Source: JADCGM01 sp943370355 (GTDB taxonomy: Bacteria > Pseudomonadota > Alphaproteobacteria > Sphingomonadales > Sphingomonadaceae). From it: a stretch of DNA of 64,000 nucleotides. The number at the start of each line of letters is the position of its first letter. Within the stretch, counting starts at the first letter, position 1. A program made the translations under genes and the position numbers. Where the stretch lies: assembly GCA_943370355.1 (NCBI GenBank), contig CALRQP020000014.1, positions 1-64,000 of the forward strand, in the 5' to 3' direction. Positions 1 through 8,826 of the stretch are shown here, piece after piece. The notes below the pieces were generated by a model. It was given only the letters and a program-made list of their open reading frames with translations. It was not told where the DNA came from and did no database searches.

Positions 1-2215
1 CGCCGCGCCGCATCCACAGGCCGACAAGCTGCAGGTGCTGACTGTCGATGCCGGTGACGGCGTTGCGCAGCAGGTTGTCTGCGGTGCCCCCAACGCCCGC
101 GCCGGCCTCGTCGGCGTGTTCGGCGCGCCCGGTGCCTACGTGCCCGGCAGCGATATCACGCTGAAGGTCGCAGCGATCCGCGGCGTCGAATCGAGCGGCA
201 TGATGTGCTCCGAGCGCGAGCTCGAACTGTCGGACGAGCATAATGGCATCATTGACCTGCCTGCCGATGCGCCAGTCGGGACGGCCTTCGCCTCTTACGC
301 CGGCCTCGACGATCCGGTCATCGACGTCGCGATCACGCCGAACCGGCAGGATTGCATGGGCGTACACGGCATCGCGCGCGATTTGGCTGCTGCTGGGCTC
401 GGCACGCTGAAGGCGGATCGCGTCGAAATCATCGACGGCACCTTCCCCTGCCCGGTCGAAATCCGCACCGACGATCCCGAGGGCTGCCCGGCCTTCTTCG
501 GCCGCGTCGTGCGCGGCGTGTCGAACGGCCCCTCGCCAGCCTGGATGCAACGACGCCTGCGCGCCATTGGGCTGCGGCCGATCTCGGCACTGGTCGATAT
601 CACCAACTACATCAGCTTCGACCAAGGCCGGCCGCTGCACGTCTACGACATCGCCAAGCTGGAGGGCGCGCTCGTTGCCCGCCGCGCGCAGAATGGCGAC
701 AGCGTCGAGGCGCTCAACGGCAAGACCTACACGCTCGACGAGACGATGACCGTCATCGCCGACGCGCGCGCCGTGCATGACATCGGCGGCATCATGGGTG
801 GCATGGAGTCAGGCGTCAGTGAAACGACGACCGACGTGCTCATCGAATGCGCCTATTTCACGCCCGAACGCATTGGCGCGACAGGGCGCAAGCTCGGCAT
901 CAATTCCGACGCGCGTGCCCGCTTCGAACGCGGCGTCGATCCGGCCTATCTCGGCGACGGCCTCGACCTCGCGACGCGCATGGTACTCGACCTGTGCGGC
1001 GGTGAGCCGTCCGAGGTTGTGCGCGCTGGCGAGCCTCCGCTCGAGGTTCGTACGGTCTCCTACCGTCCGGCCCAGACGCTGGCGCTCGCCGGTCTGGCAA
1101 TTCCCGATGATCGGCAGGCCGACATCCTGAGCCGCCTCGGCTTCGGCGTCGTCACCGGCGACCCGTGGCAGGTCAGTGTTCCGAGCTGGCGGCGCGACAT
1201 CGACGGTGCGGCCGACCTCGTCGAAGAAGTCGTCCGCATTGACGGCTTCGATGCCGTCCCCTCGACGGCGCTGCCCCGCGCCGAGGGTGTCGCGAAACCG
1301 ACAGCGACGTCTGCGCAGCTCATCGAGCGCCGTGTCCGCCGCGCCATCGCCGCGCGCGGCCTCAACGAAGCCGTGACCTGGAGCTTCATCTCGCCCGACG
1401 AAGCGGCCCCGTTCGGCGGCGGCGCGTGGACGCTCGAAAACCCGATCTCGACGGACCTTGCCGTCATGCGCCCGTCACTGCTGCCCGGCCTGCTCTCAGC
1501 CGCCAAGCGCAACGCCGATCGTGGCGCGCCGAACTTGCGTCTGTTCGAGCTGGGCCGCCGCTATCACGCTCAGGCCGAACATCCGACGGCAGCGATCCTG
1601 CTGACTGGCGACCGTTCGGAGCGCGACTGGCGCACTGGCAAATCGTCGCCTGTCGATGCGTTCGACGCCAAGGCCGAAGCCCTCGCCGGTCTCGCGGCGG
1701 CCGGCGCGCCTGTGGACCGCCTGCAAGTCATGGACGGCGCCTCGCCCTGGTTCCACCCCGGCCGCTCGGGCCGCCTCTGCCTCGGCCCCAAGACCGTGCT
1801 GGCCGAGTTCGGCGAACTGCACCCGGCCGTCGCCAAGGCGTTCGACCTCCGCGGCGCCGTCGCTGTCGCCGAACTCTTCCTCGACGCCATCCCGCAGCCG
1901 CGTGGCGGCAAAGGCCGCGCGCGCACCGCCTATGCGCCGCCCGCGCTACAGCCCGTCAGCCGCGACTTCGCCTTCGTGGTGAGCGCCGACGCCCCCGCCG
2001 ACGCGCTGCTCCGCGCGGTGCGCGGCGCCGACAAGGCGGCGATCCTCGACGCCAGTCTGTTCGACGTGTTCGTTTTGCCCGATGGACGGCGGTCGCTCGC
2101 GGTCGCAGTCACGCTGCAACCGGGTGAAAGGAGCTTCACCGACGCCGAGATCGAAGCCCTGTCGGCGAAGATCGTTGCTGCGGTTGGCAAGGCGGGCGGG
2201 ACACTTCGCGGCTGA
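1..2215 (+). CDS. pheT: Phenylalanine-tRNA ligase beta subunit, 5' end missing
   Basis: Beta chain of the heterotetrameric phenylalanyl-tRNA synthetase, which charges tRNA-Phe together with PheS. The reading frame is open from base 2 and enters the window inside the N-terminal tRNA-binding (EMAP-like) domain: the visible HPQADKLQV stretch is typical of it. The true start lies upstream of the window. The B3/B4 editing region follows, with ITNYISFDQGRPLHVYD, then the B5 region, and finally the C-terminal FDX-ACB anticodon-binding domain, with SRDFAFVV. About 737 residues are visible, so only roughly the first 50-60 residues of a normal ~800-residue PheT are missing. pheS is expected immediately upstream, outside the window. 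Identification is secure. Confidence 0.96.
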   Translation, partial: AAPHPQADKLQVLTVDAGDGVAQQVVCGAPNARAGLVGVFGAPGAYVPGSDITLKVAAIRGVESSGMMCSERELELSDEHNGIIDLPADAPVGTAFASYAGLDDPVIDVAITPNRQDCMGVHGIARDLAAAGLGTLKADRVEIIDGTFPCPVEIRTDDPEGCPAFFGRVVRGVSNGPSPAWMQRRLRAIGLRPISALVDITNYISFDQGRPLHVYDIAKLEGALVARRAQNGDSVEALNGKTYTLDETMTVIADARAVHDIGGIMGGMESGVSETTTDVLIECAYFTPERIGATGRKLGINSDARARFERGVDPAYLGDGLDLATRMVLDLCGGEPSEVVRAGEPPLEVRTVSYRPAQTLALAGLAIPDDRQADILSRLGFGVVTGDPWQVSVPSWRRDIDGAADLVEEVVRIDGFDAVPSTALPRAEGVAKPTATSAQLIERRVRRAIAARGLNEAVTWSFISPDEAAPFGGGAWTLENPISTDLAVMRPSLLPGLLSAAKRNADRGAPNLRLFELGRRYHAQAEHPTAAILLTGDRSERDWRTGKSSPVDAFDAKAEALAGLAAAGAPVDRLQVMDGASPWFHPGRSGRLCLGPKTVLAEFGELHPAVAKAFDLRGAVAVAELFLDAIPQPRGGKGRARTAYAPPALQPVSRDFAFVVSADAPADALLRAVRGADKAAILDASLFDVFVLPDGRRSLAVAVTLQPGERSFTDAEIEALSAKIVAAVGKAGGTLRG

Positions 2216-2251
2216 TGGTTTCGGCCTCGCAGCGGCGGGTCACCTAATCGC

Positions 2252-2968
2252 TCACGCTGCGGGCGTCAGGCATCCGTCGAGCTTCTGCTCCTGCACGACC
2301 CGGATCCATTTCTCGATGTTGCGGGCGTATTTCTTGGTGTAGCCGACCGGGCGTTTGGCATCACGTTTGATCGGCGAGGGCAGGATCGCGGCGAGGCGGG
2401 CGGCTTCGCGTTTGGTGAGCGTCTGGGCGCCGTGGCGGAAATAGCGCTGGGCGCCAGCCTCGACGCCATAGGTGTTGATGCCGATCTCGACGACGTTGAG
2501 ATAGACTTCCATGATGCGGCGCTTGCCCCACATCTGCTCGATCAGGAAGGTGAACCAAGCCTCCAGTCCTTTTCGGACATACGAACGATCCGGCCAGAGG
2601 AAGACATTTTTCGCGGTCTGCTGGCTGACGGTCGAGCCGCCGCGAAGCTTCTTGCCGCTCATGTTCTTTTCGAGCGCGGCGGTCATCGCGTCGATGTCAA
2701 AGCCGTTATGGCTGCAGAAATTCTTGTCCTCGGCGGTGATGATCGCCTGCGGCATGTGGGGGTCAATGCCGCTCAGTGGCACCCAGGTCTGCTGCGGCGA
2801 ATGACCTGCGAGGCTGTCGCGCAGCGTCAACCAGGTCGCGGGCGGATTGACGAATTTATAAAGGAATACCCAGACCACCGAGGCTGCGACGGTCAGAAAG
2901 GCGAGCGCGACCAGCCAGCCGAAGATGCGGCCGATAATTCCCGAGGCGCGGCCGCGTTGGCGTGGCAT
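2252..2968 (-). CDS. mtgA: Monofunctional biosynthetic peptidoglycan transglycosylase
   Basis: GT51-family enzyme of 238 aa that polymerises lipid II into glycan strands at the periplasmic face of the inner membrane, without a transpeptidase domain. A cytoplasmic basic N-terminus is followed by one membrane segment (about residues 10-36). The GT51 domain then shows ITAEDKNF with the catalytic Glu80, GGSTVSQQ, and later YLNVVEIG. The start at 2968 is preferred over more upstream in-frame starts because a GGAGGG Shine-Dalgarno lies about 11 bases before it and the upstream extension (to 3247) is low-complexity and overlaps the divergent DUF1838 gene. It converges on pheT with a gap of 36 bases. 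Confidence 0.93.
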   Translation of the reverse strand: MPRQRGRASGIIGRIFGWLVALAFLTVAASVVWVFLYKFVNPPATWLTLRDSLAGHSPQQTWVPLSGIDPHMPQAIITAEDKNFCSHNGFDIDAMTAALEKNMSGKKLRGGSTVSQQTAKNVFLWPDRSYVRKGLEAWFTFLIEQMWGKRRIMEVYLNVVEIGINTYGVEAGAQRYFRHGAQTLTKREAARLAAILPSPIKRDAKRPVGYTKKYARNIEKWIRVVQEQKLDGCLTPAA

Positions 2969-3131
2969 GAACGAACGAACCCTCCGCTGATCGTACCGTC
3001 GCAGTTTAGCGCCGCGCCACGCGGCTGTCCCCTGCTCTGTGCTGTCCGCACGGTGGTTAATCGCGGGCAAGCGCGTTTCCGCCGGCGCGGCGCGCGCCGA
3101 CCGTCCGCCAATCGGGAGAGGGAGTGTGGCG

Positions 3132-4214
3132 ATGGGATCGATGCTGGTCGAGGACATGCTGGCGGGCCGGCGCTCGGCCCTGAAGGCGCTGGTCGGGGGC
3201 GGCGTTGCGGCCGTGGCAGCGCCGGCGCTTGGCAAACGAAACGGCAAGGCTGCGCCGCCGTCGCTGAACTACGCCGATCCGGCCGACAATCTCTATGCGT
3301 TCGGCAAAATCTGGTCGGGGTTCGAGACGCCCGTCATCGGGGCCTATCACGGGCTGATGTATGCGCGCATTCCCGGCAAGCGGCTGCTGCCGCTGTTCAA
3401 CTATGTCGGCACGGGCGTGCTGCAATGTCGATTCGAGGCGGACGGCAAGTTGGCACTTAAGTCACGCGAGACGGGCTATTTCACCGACCTGCGTACCGGC
3501 GAGATCCTCGAATATTGGGACAATCCGCTGACCGGCAAGCGCGTCGAGGTCTATCATTTTTACAATGACGTGGTCGGGGGGCGGATCGGCAACGAGATCC
3601 CGAAATTCGCGATGAGCACCGATCCCGATGCCCATACGCTAATGAACGAGGGGACGGTGTTTCCCGGCCCGGATGGACGCACGCCGTTCCGGCTGCCTTT
3701 TGAATTCTATGGCGACGACGCGATGCTCGGCTGGGACTATGCGCATCGCTACAAGAACCCGGTCACGCCCGAGGGCTGGCCGAGCTATTCGAGCGGGCCG
3801 GTGGTCACGCCGTCCGAGCATTTCCTGTTCAAGGTCGACCGCCGCGAGCTTGAGGACCGCAGCATTCCGACCAGCCGGATGTACGCCGGTTTCACCCGGC
3901 TTTCTGAGCCGTGGCCGTGGATGAAGATGGGCGGCACCGAGTTTGCCGCGACGACGGTGTTCGGCCGCATGCACAGTCACAAGGGTTTGAAGGGCTATGG
4001 CGACGTGCCGAAGAAGGTGCTTGCCTATGTCGAAAAGCATGCCCCCGAGTATCTGACCATCACGCCCGACTGGCCGGTCGCCAACGCACGTCTCGACACC
4101 TGGAGCTGTTTCGCGACCGACGTGCCGCCTGAGACGCCCGGCTACGAATGGAAGCGCAACGCGGACGCAGCAAAGGTGAAGCCGCCGACCGGGCTTGGCG
4201 CGAGGACCGCCTAA
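3132..4214 (+). CDS. DUF1838 family protein with twin-arginine-like leader
   Basis: A 360-aa protein that matches DUF1838 by eye: long, Trp/Tyr/Gly-rich, with FNYVGTGVLQCRFE near the front and ETPGYEWKR at the end. The N-terminus has RRSALKALVGGG (Arg13-Arg14) followed by an Ala-rich hydrophobic stretch, which suggests Tat export. The biochemical function of the family is not known to me. The start at 3132 was chosen because it places the twin arginine near the N-terminus and follows an AGAGGGAG ribosome-binding site; longer in-frame starts add a non-signal-like Arg/Ala stretch. Its stop codon physically overlaps the stop codon of convergent rpoH (4211-4214). Confidence 0.75.
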   Translation: MGSMLVEDMLAGRRSALKALVGGGVAAVAAPALGKRNGKAAPPSLNYADPADNLYAFGKIWSGFETPVIGAYHGLMYARIPGKRLLPLFNYVGTGVLQCRFEADGKLALKSRETGYFTDLRTGEILEYWDNPLTGKRVEVYHFYNDVVGGRIGNEIPKFAMSTDPDAHTLMNEGTVFPGPDGRTPFRLPFEFYGDDAMLGWDYAHRYKNPVTPEGWPSYSSGPVVTPSEHFLFKVDRRELEDRSIPTSRMYAGFTRLSEPWPWMKMGGTEFAATTVFGRMHSHKGLKGYGDVPKKVLAYVEKHAPEYLTITPDWPVANARLDTWSCFATDVPPETPGYEWKRNADAAKVKPPTGLGARTA

Positions 4215-5104
4215 GCCAGTTCGAGCTGCTGTTCGACGGCTTTGGCGCGGATCGCCTTTTGCAGCTTGTCGAAGGCGCGGACCTCGATCTGGCGGACGCG
4301 TTCGCGGGAGATATTATACTCCTGGCTCAGCTCTTCGAGCGTCTGCGGTTCTTCGGCGAGGCGGCGCTGGGTCAGGATGTGGCGCTCACGTTCGTTGAGC
4401 GTCGCCATCGCATCGGTCAGCAGCGCGTGGCGGACATCGCCTTCCTGCCGGTCGGCGACGATCTGATCCTGCAGCGGGCCTTCGTCGGTCAGCCAGTCCT
4501 GCCACTCGCCCTCGCCGTCCTCCGACATGCGCATGTTGAGGCTGGTGTCGCCGCCGCGCGACATGCGGCGATTCATCGAGACGACTTCGTCCTCGGTGAC
4601 CTTCAGGTCGGTCGCGATCTTGGTCACCTGCTCGGGGCGCAGGTCGCCGTCCTCAAGCGCGTCGATCTTGCCCTTCATGCGGCGCAGGTTGAAGAACAGC
4701 TTCTTCTGCGCTGCGGTGGTGCCGATCTTCACGAGGCTCCAGCTGCGCAGGATGAATTCCTGGATCGAGGCGCGGATCCACCACATCGCATAGGTCGAGA
4801 GGCGGAAGCCCCGGTCGGGCTCGAACTTCTTGACGCCCTGCATGAGGCCGATGTTGCCCTCCGAGATCAGCTCGCTGACCGGCAGGCCGTAGCCGCGATA
4901 GCCCATAGCGATCTTTGCCACGAGCCGCAGGTGCGAGGTGACCAGCTTATGCGCGGCGGCCGGGTCCTGATGCTCCTCCCAGCGCTTGGCGAGCATATAT
5001 TCCTCCTCGGGGGCGAGGAGCGGGAATTTGCGGATCTCGGCGAGGTAGCGGTTGAGCGAAGCTTCACCACCGAGGGCGGGGATCGTTGCGGGTAGGGCGG
5101 CCAT
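4211..5104 (-). CDS. rpoH: RNA polymerase heat-shock sigma factor RpoH (sigma-32)
   Basis: Alternative sigma factor of 297 aa that directs RNA polymerase to heat-shock promoters. Region 2 contains LISEGNIGLMQGVKKFEP and RLSTYAMWWIRASIQEFI. The RpoH box, QKKLFFNLR, is at residues 133-141 and distinguishes RpoH from RpoD and other group 2 sigmas. Region 4 has TLEELSQEYNISRERVRQIE, the -35-reading helix-turn-helix. The ATG at 5104 is preceded by AGGGAGAA; 17 further in-frame residues upstream lack a better ribosome-binding site. The gene sits 53 bases downstream of rluD on the same strand and could be partly co-transcribed with it. Confidence 0.95.
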   Translation of the reverse strand: MAALPATIPALGGEASLNRYLAEIRKFPLLAPEEEYMLAKRWEEHQDPAAAHKLVTSHLRLVAKIAMGYRGYGLPVSELISEGNIGLMQGVKKFEPDRGFRLSTYAMWWIRASIQEFILRSWSLVKIGTTAAQKKLFFNLRRMKGKIDALEDGDLRPEQVTKIATDLKVTEDEVVSMNRRMSRGGDTSLNMRMSEDGEGEWQDWLTDEGPLQDQIVADRQEGDVRHALLTDAMATLNERERHILTQRRLAEEPQTLEELSQEYNISRERVRQIEVRAFDKLQKAIRAKAVEQQLELA

Positions 5105-5157
5105 CTTGTTCTCCCTGAACGGAGCGTTCCTGTTCAATACGTCTGAGCTGTCCAAAT

Positions 5158-6114
5158 CTATACGGAAAGCAGACCAATCAGTTCCTGTATATCGGTTGGG
5201 ACGGGGCTTTCGAAAGATAGATTTTCTTTTGAAACCGGATGCTGGAAACCGAGCGTCCGCGCGTGCAGCGCCTGACGCACGAACCCCAGCTTGGTAAGCG
5301 CGTCTTTATGAACGGGCCGTGTCCGGCCATAAGCGGGGTCGCCGAGCAGCGGATGACCGACCGAGGCCATATGCACACGCACCTGATGGGTGCGCCCGGT
5401 TTCGAGACGGCACTCGATCGCCGCGGCGTCGCGAAGCTGGTGCAGCGTCCGATAGTGCGTGACCGCATGCTTGCCGCGCCCGTCAGCGACAATCGCCATC
5501 TTCTGCCGGTTGGCTGGTGAACGGGCGAGCGCGCCTTCGATCCGGCCGGCGGGCGGGATCGGACGGCCCGCGACGATGGCCAGATAGAGCCGCTTGACGG
5601 TGTGGGCCGCGAACTGGCGCGACAGTTCGACATGGGTCGGGTCGTTCTTGGCGACGACGAGCAGGCCCGATGTGTCCTTGTCGATGCGATGGACAATTCC
5701 CGGGCGGGCGACGCCGCCAATGCCGGAGAGGCGGCCCGCGCAGTGGTGCAGCAGCGCGTTGACCAGCGTGCCGTCAAGATTGCCGGCGGCGGGATGGACG
5801 ACGAGGCCAGCGGGCTTGTCGACGACAAGCAGATGCTCGTCCTCATAGACGATGGTCAGCGCGATATCCTGCGCTTCGGCGGTGGCCGGCGTCGGCGCGG
5901 GAACCGCGACCGAAACCGTCTCGTTGCCGGCAACCTTCTTCGATGGGTCGCGGAGCAGGCCGCCGGGTCCACCAACCGCGCCGCTGCTGATCAGCGCCTT
6001 GAGCCGTTCGCGCGACAGTGCGGGCAAGGCAGCGGCGAGCGCGCGGTCAAAGCGCCAGCCGGCCATCTCGGCCGTCAGCGTTACAGTTCGCGTCGACTCT
6101 GCATCCCCCGTCAC
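5158..6114 (-). CDS. rluD: RluD-type 23S rRNA pseudouridine synthase
   Basis: Pseudouridine synthase of the RluA/RluD family, 318 aa, which isomerises uridines in large-subunit rRNA (RluD sites are in helix 69). An N-terminal S4 RNA-binding domain (GWRFDRALAAALPALSRERL) precedes the catalytic domain, which has the HRIDKDTSGLLVVAKN signature containing the catalytic Asp. LETGRTHQVRVHM and HPLLGDPAYG follow, as expected. The start is GTG (6114): no ATG lies upstream in frame, and starting at the next Met would cut into the S4 domain. Whether it acts as RluD or RluC cannot be settled from sequence inspection; the S4 domain plus its length favour RluD. It diverges from the JAMM peptidase 14 bases away. 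Confidence 0.9.
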   Translation of the reverse strand: MTGDAESTRTVTLTAEMAGWRFDRALAAALPALSRERLKALISSGAVGGPGGLLRDPSKKVAGNETVSVAVPAPTPATAEAQDIALTIVYEDEHLLVVDKPAGLVVHPAAGNLDGTLVNALLHHCAGRLSGIGGVARPGIVHRIDKDTSGLLVVAKNDPTHVELSRQFAAHTVKRLYLAIVAGRPIPPAGRIEGALARSPANRQKMAIVADGRGKHAVTHYRTLHQLRDAAAIECRLETGRTHQVRVHMASVGHPLLGDPAYGRTRPVHKDALTKLGFVRQALHARTLGFQHPVSKENLSFESPVPTDIQELIGLLSV

Positions 6115-6128
6115 GCTAGCAATGTAGG

Positions 6129-6518
6129 ATGCGTGCGGAGATTTTCACGGGGGGCCTTGCCGAAATCCTCGCGCATGCGGCGCGGGAGCACCCGCGCGAG
6201 GCGTGCGGGTTGCTGATCGGGCGCGGCTTGCGCGTCGAACGGCTGGTTCCGGCGGCGAATGTCGCCGACGATCCGGTGACGCGTTTCGAGGTCGACCCCG
6301 CGACACTGCTCCGCGCGCATCGCGAGGCGCGAGTAGCGGGCGAAGCGGTGATCGGCTGCTATCATTCGCATCCGAATGGGCGGCGCACCCCCTCGGCGAT
6401 CGACGCTCAGGGGATCGTTGCGGATGGCGAAATCTGGCTCATCGCCGCCAATGGCGAGGTCCGTGCGTTCGTCAGCGGGGCGCGGCAACTGATGCCCATC
6501 GACCTGAAGAGCGACTGA
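6129..6518 (+). CDS. M67 family JAB1/MPN metallopeptidase
   Basis: A compact 129-aa JAMM-domain protein. The zinc site is complete: Glu24 in HPREACGLL, His79 and His81 in YHSHPNG, Ser89 and Asp92 in RRTPSAID, fitting the H-x-H-x7-S-x2-D rule. Bacterial M67 proteins of this size often cleave the C-terminus of ubiquitin-like sulfur carriers (Mec+/CysO type) before thiocarboxylation. No such carrier or adenylylating enzyme is nearby, so the substrate is unknown. The start is ATG at 6129, divergent from rluD. Confidence 0.88.
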   Translation: MRAEIFTGGLAEILAHAAREHPREACGLLIGRGLRVERLVPAANVADDPVTRFEVDPATLLRAHREARVAGEAVIGCYHSHPNGRRTPSAIDAQGIVADGEIWLIAANGEVRAFVSGARQLMPIDLKSD

Positions 6519-6695
6519 CGTCAGGACGCCTCCGAAATTAAATGTCGGCAAAACCGGAACATAGCGACGGGCCGATCATTCCATTGTTACGCTTTCGAAC
6601 CGAAGTATCGAGCGTGGGACCAGGTGCGGCGCAATCCCGCATGACCTGCCTTCTTTATCCCGTAACGTCGATCGCCGTTTCAGGGAAGAATCCAC

Positions 6696-7571
6696 ATGAA
6701 TTACCTCCGCACACTGACTGCGCTGCCGTTTGCTGCGCTCCTCCTCGCCGGTTGCACGACGACGCGCGCCGATGGCAATTATGCGCCGCAGAGCGCGAAC
6801 GGCCCGAACCGCGCCGGCGCGACTCCGGTCACAATCAACACTGTCGGCTATCAGGCGCTGAAGCGCGGCGACATGCGCGTGGCAGGCAATGAATTCCGCC
6901 AGATCACGATGGAATCGCCGAACGATGCCTTTGCCGAACTCAACCTCGGGGCCGTCTATCAGGGTGCCGGGCGCATGGACCTCGCCGAGCCGCTGTACCG
7001 CGAGGCGATCACCCATGGTCATGATCTGATGCCATCCGACGTGACCCAGCCTTGGGCACAGGGCCTGACCGTCGAGGACATCGCCTGCCGCAACCTCGTC
7101 AACGGCCTCCCCGCCGCAACCGCCGCCAAGGCGCGGACCTGCCAGTCGGTCATCGCCATTGGCATCACCCGCACCAGCGGCGAAGTGGTGACGGAAGGGT
7201 TGAACACCTATTTCGCCTTCAACAGCGATGAACTGACCCCGGCTGGCCTCGCCAACATCCAGACTGCCGCGAAACAGGTCATGGCGGATCCGACGGCGCG
7301 GGTTGCGCTGATCGGCCATGCCTCGAAGCTCGGCTCTTCGGCCAGCAACTATGAACTGTCGGAGCGTCGCGCCAAGGCGGTGGCCAATGCGATGATCGCA
7401 GCCGGCGTTCCTTCTGACCGGATCAGCACGAACTGGACGGGCGAGAATTCGCTGCCGGTCGCGCAGACCCAGACCGAGCGCATGCCGGCCAACCGGGTGG
7501 TCGAGAGCAAGGTCATCTCGGGCGCAATTGGCAAATCAGCCGAACTAATTGTCGGCAATCACGCTGCCTGA
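6696..7571 (+). CDS. OmpA-family lipoprotein with TPR-like segment (copy 1)
   Basis: A 291-aa predicted outer-membrane lipoprotein. The N-terminal signal ends in a lipobox, LLLAGC. After a short linker comes a TPR-like pair of helices (NDAFAELNLGAVYQGAGRM), then a C-terminal OmpA-like peptidoglycan-binding domain with FNSDELTPAGLANIQ, LIGHAS and ELSERRAKAVANAMIAAGV. OmpA-like domains bind meso-diaminopimelate in peptidoglycan, so the protein probably tethers the outer membrane to the wall. A near-copy starts 195 bases downstream, and the two share order and most motifs along their whole length. A strong inverted repeat overlaps the stop codon and probably ends or attenuates transcription between the copies. 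Confidence 0.85.
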   Translation: MNYLRTLTALPFAALLLAGCTTTRADGNYAPQSANGPNRAGATPVTINTVGYQALKRGDMRVAGNEFRQITMESPNDAFAELNLGAVYQGAGRMDLAEPLYREAITHGHDLMPSDVTQPWAQGLTVEDIACRNLVNGLPAATAAKARTCQSVIAIGITRTSGEVVTEGLNTYFAFNSDELTPAGLANIQTAAKQVMADPTARVALIGHASKLGSSASNYELSERRAKAVANAMIAAGVPSDRISTNWTGENSLPVAQTQTERMPANRVVESKVISGAIGKSAELIVGNHAA

Positions 7572-7614
7572 TCCCCGGCTTTCAGCAGGGGGCCAGGCAG
7601 CGTTGCTGTTTTGC
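7561..7614 (+). terminator. Hairpin overlapping the stop codon of OmpA-like copy 1
   Basis: Perfect 10-base inverted repeat: ACGCTGCCTG at 7561-7570 and CAGGCAGCGT at 7594-7603, with a possible inner CCCC/GGGG pairing, then TGCTGTTTT. The left arm includes the stop codon of the upstream gene. The T tract is short and interrupted, so it may be a leaky terminator or a 3'-end-stabilising structure that sets the ratio of the two paralogues. Confidence 0.6.
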
Positions 7615-7766
7615 GGTTCGACCGTGGAACCTTTCGCACCCGGAATACATTCAGTCGTTACGTGTTCAGCAAGACGATGCGACGCAGAGGCCGGCAGACG
7701 CCTGTCCTGCGAACGTCAATTCTTGTCCGGAATGCGCGGGATTTCTGCTCAGGGAAGGGCCAATCG

Positions 7767-8636
7767 ATGACCAAGTTTCGCAACATCCTGTTTCTGTCGG
7801 TCGGCGTGATTGCGCTGTCGGCTTGCACGACCATGCGTGACCAGCACGCCGCGAATATCGAGCATGCGCAGCAAGTGCAGACCGAAGACGCGCCGAACCC
7901 CGCCGGTTCCACGCCGGTCACCATCAACACCTACGGCTATCAGGCGCTCAAGAAGGGTGACCTCAGCACCGCCGGCGAGGAATTCCGCCGCATCGCCGCG
8001 CAGGTCCCGAACGACGCGTTCGCTGAGCTCAACCTCGCTGCCGTTTATCAGAACATCGGCCGTATGGACCTCGCCGAGCCGCTGTATCGTCAGGCGCTGA
8101 CACATGGTCATGACCTGATGCCGGTGGATGTGACGATGGACTGGGCCAAGGGCCTGACCGTCGAGCAGATCGCCTGCCGCAACCTCGAGGCCGGCCTGCC
8201 GCCGGCACCCGCCGGGTCGGCGAAGCGCTGCCAGACCGTCGTGTCGATCGGCATTGCCAACAGCGGCGGCACTGTGTCGGAAGAGTTCAACACTTACTTC
8301 GACTTCGATCGTGACACGCTGACCCCGACCGGCCGCGCCAATGTCGTCGATGCCGCGCGTCGCGTCATGGCTGACCCGACTGCGCGGGTTATTCTGATCG
8401 GCCGCGCGTCGAAGATCGGCACGCCGTCGCACAATTATGCGCTGTCGGAGCGCCGCGCGAAGGCTGTTGCCGATGCGATGATCGCTGCCGGCGTCCCTGC
8501 CGACCGCATCACCACCAACTGGACCGGCGAAACATCGCTGCCTTTCCCGCAGAAGGAAACCGATCTGATGCCTGAGAACCGTGTCGTTCAGGGCAAGATG
8601 GTTTCGGGCGCGGTCGGCGCGAACCCGCAGGAGTAA
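7767..8636 (+). CDS. OmpA-family lipoprotein with TPR-like segment (copy 2)
   Basis: A 289-aa paralogue of the preceding gene with the same architecture: lipoprotein signal ending in IALSAC, a TPR-like NDAFAELNLAAVYQNIGRM, and an OmpA-like domain with FDFDRDTLTPTGRANVVDAARRV and YALSERRAKAVADAMIAAGV. One visible difference is LIGRASKIG where copy 1 has LIGHASKLG. The start at 7767 is supported by AGGGAAGGG 8 bases upstream and by placing the lipobox at a normal distance; a longer frame to 7611 would bury the signal peptide. The pair is a tandem duplication, and both copies are intact. Confidence 0.87.
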   Translation: MTKFRNILFLSVGVIALSACTTMRDQHAANIEHAQQVQTEDAPNPAGSTPVTINTYGYQALKKGDLSTAGEEFRRIAAQVPNDAFAELNLAAVYQNIGRMDLAEPLYRQALTHGHDLMPVDVTMDWAKGLTVEQIACRNLEAGLPPAPAGSAKRCQTVVSIGIANSGGTVSEEFNTYFDFDRDTLTPTGRANVVDAARRVMADPTARVILIGRASKIGTPSHNYALSERRAKAVADAMIAAGVPADRITTNWTGETSLPFPQKETDLMPENRVVQGKMVSGAVGANPQE

Positions 8637-8701
8637 GTGCCAGGCGCCGTTGGCCGGCCGTAGGCGGGAGTGGCGGCGATTGGGCTGTCCTGCATCGACA
8701 T

Positions 8702-8740
8702 AGGGCGCAGCACGGGCAACCGCGCTGCGCCCTTCGTTTT
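8702..8740 (+). terminator. Rho-independent terminator after OmpA-like copy 2
   Basis: GGGCGCAGC (8703-8711) pairs with GCTGCGCCC (8724-8732), extended by an A-T pair, and is followed by TTCGTTTT. It lies 66 bases after the stop of copy 2 and before the convergent repeat-protein gene. Confidence 0.75.
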
Positions 8741-8826
8741 GGCCGGGATACCGATGGTGCGGACAGCGAGCCTCTACCGTCGTCGGGAGCCAACCCGACG
8801 GTTGAATGGACAAGTCCCCTAGCGCA

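Noticed and set aside
4211..4214. Overlapping stop codons of the DUF1838 gene and rpoH as a regulatory curiosity
   Set aside because: Convergent genes often abut in compact genomes; no hairpin or other signal is associated with it.
5105..5230. Possible sigma-32 autoregulatory promoter before rpoH
   Set aside because: CTTTCG and CCGATA-like elements are present but the match and spacing are too weak to separate from chance.
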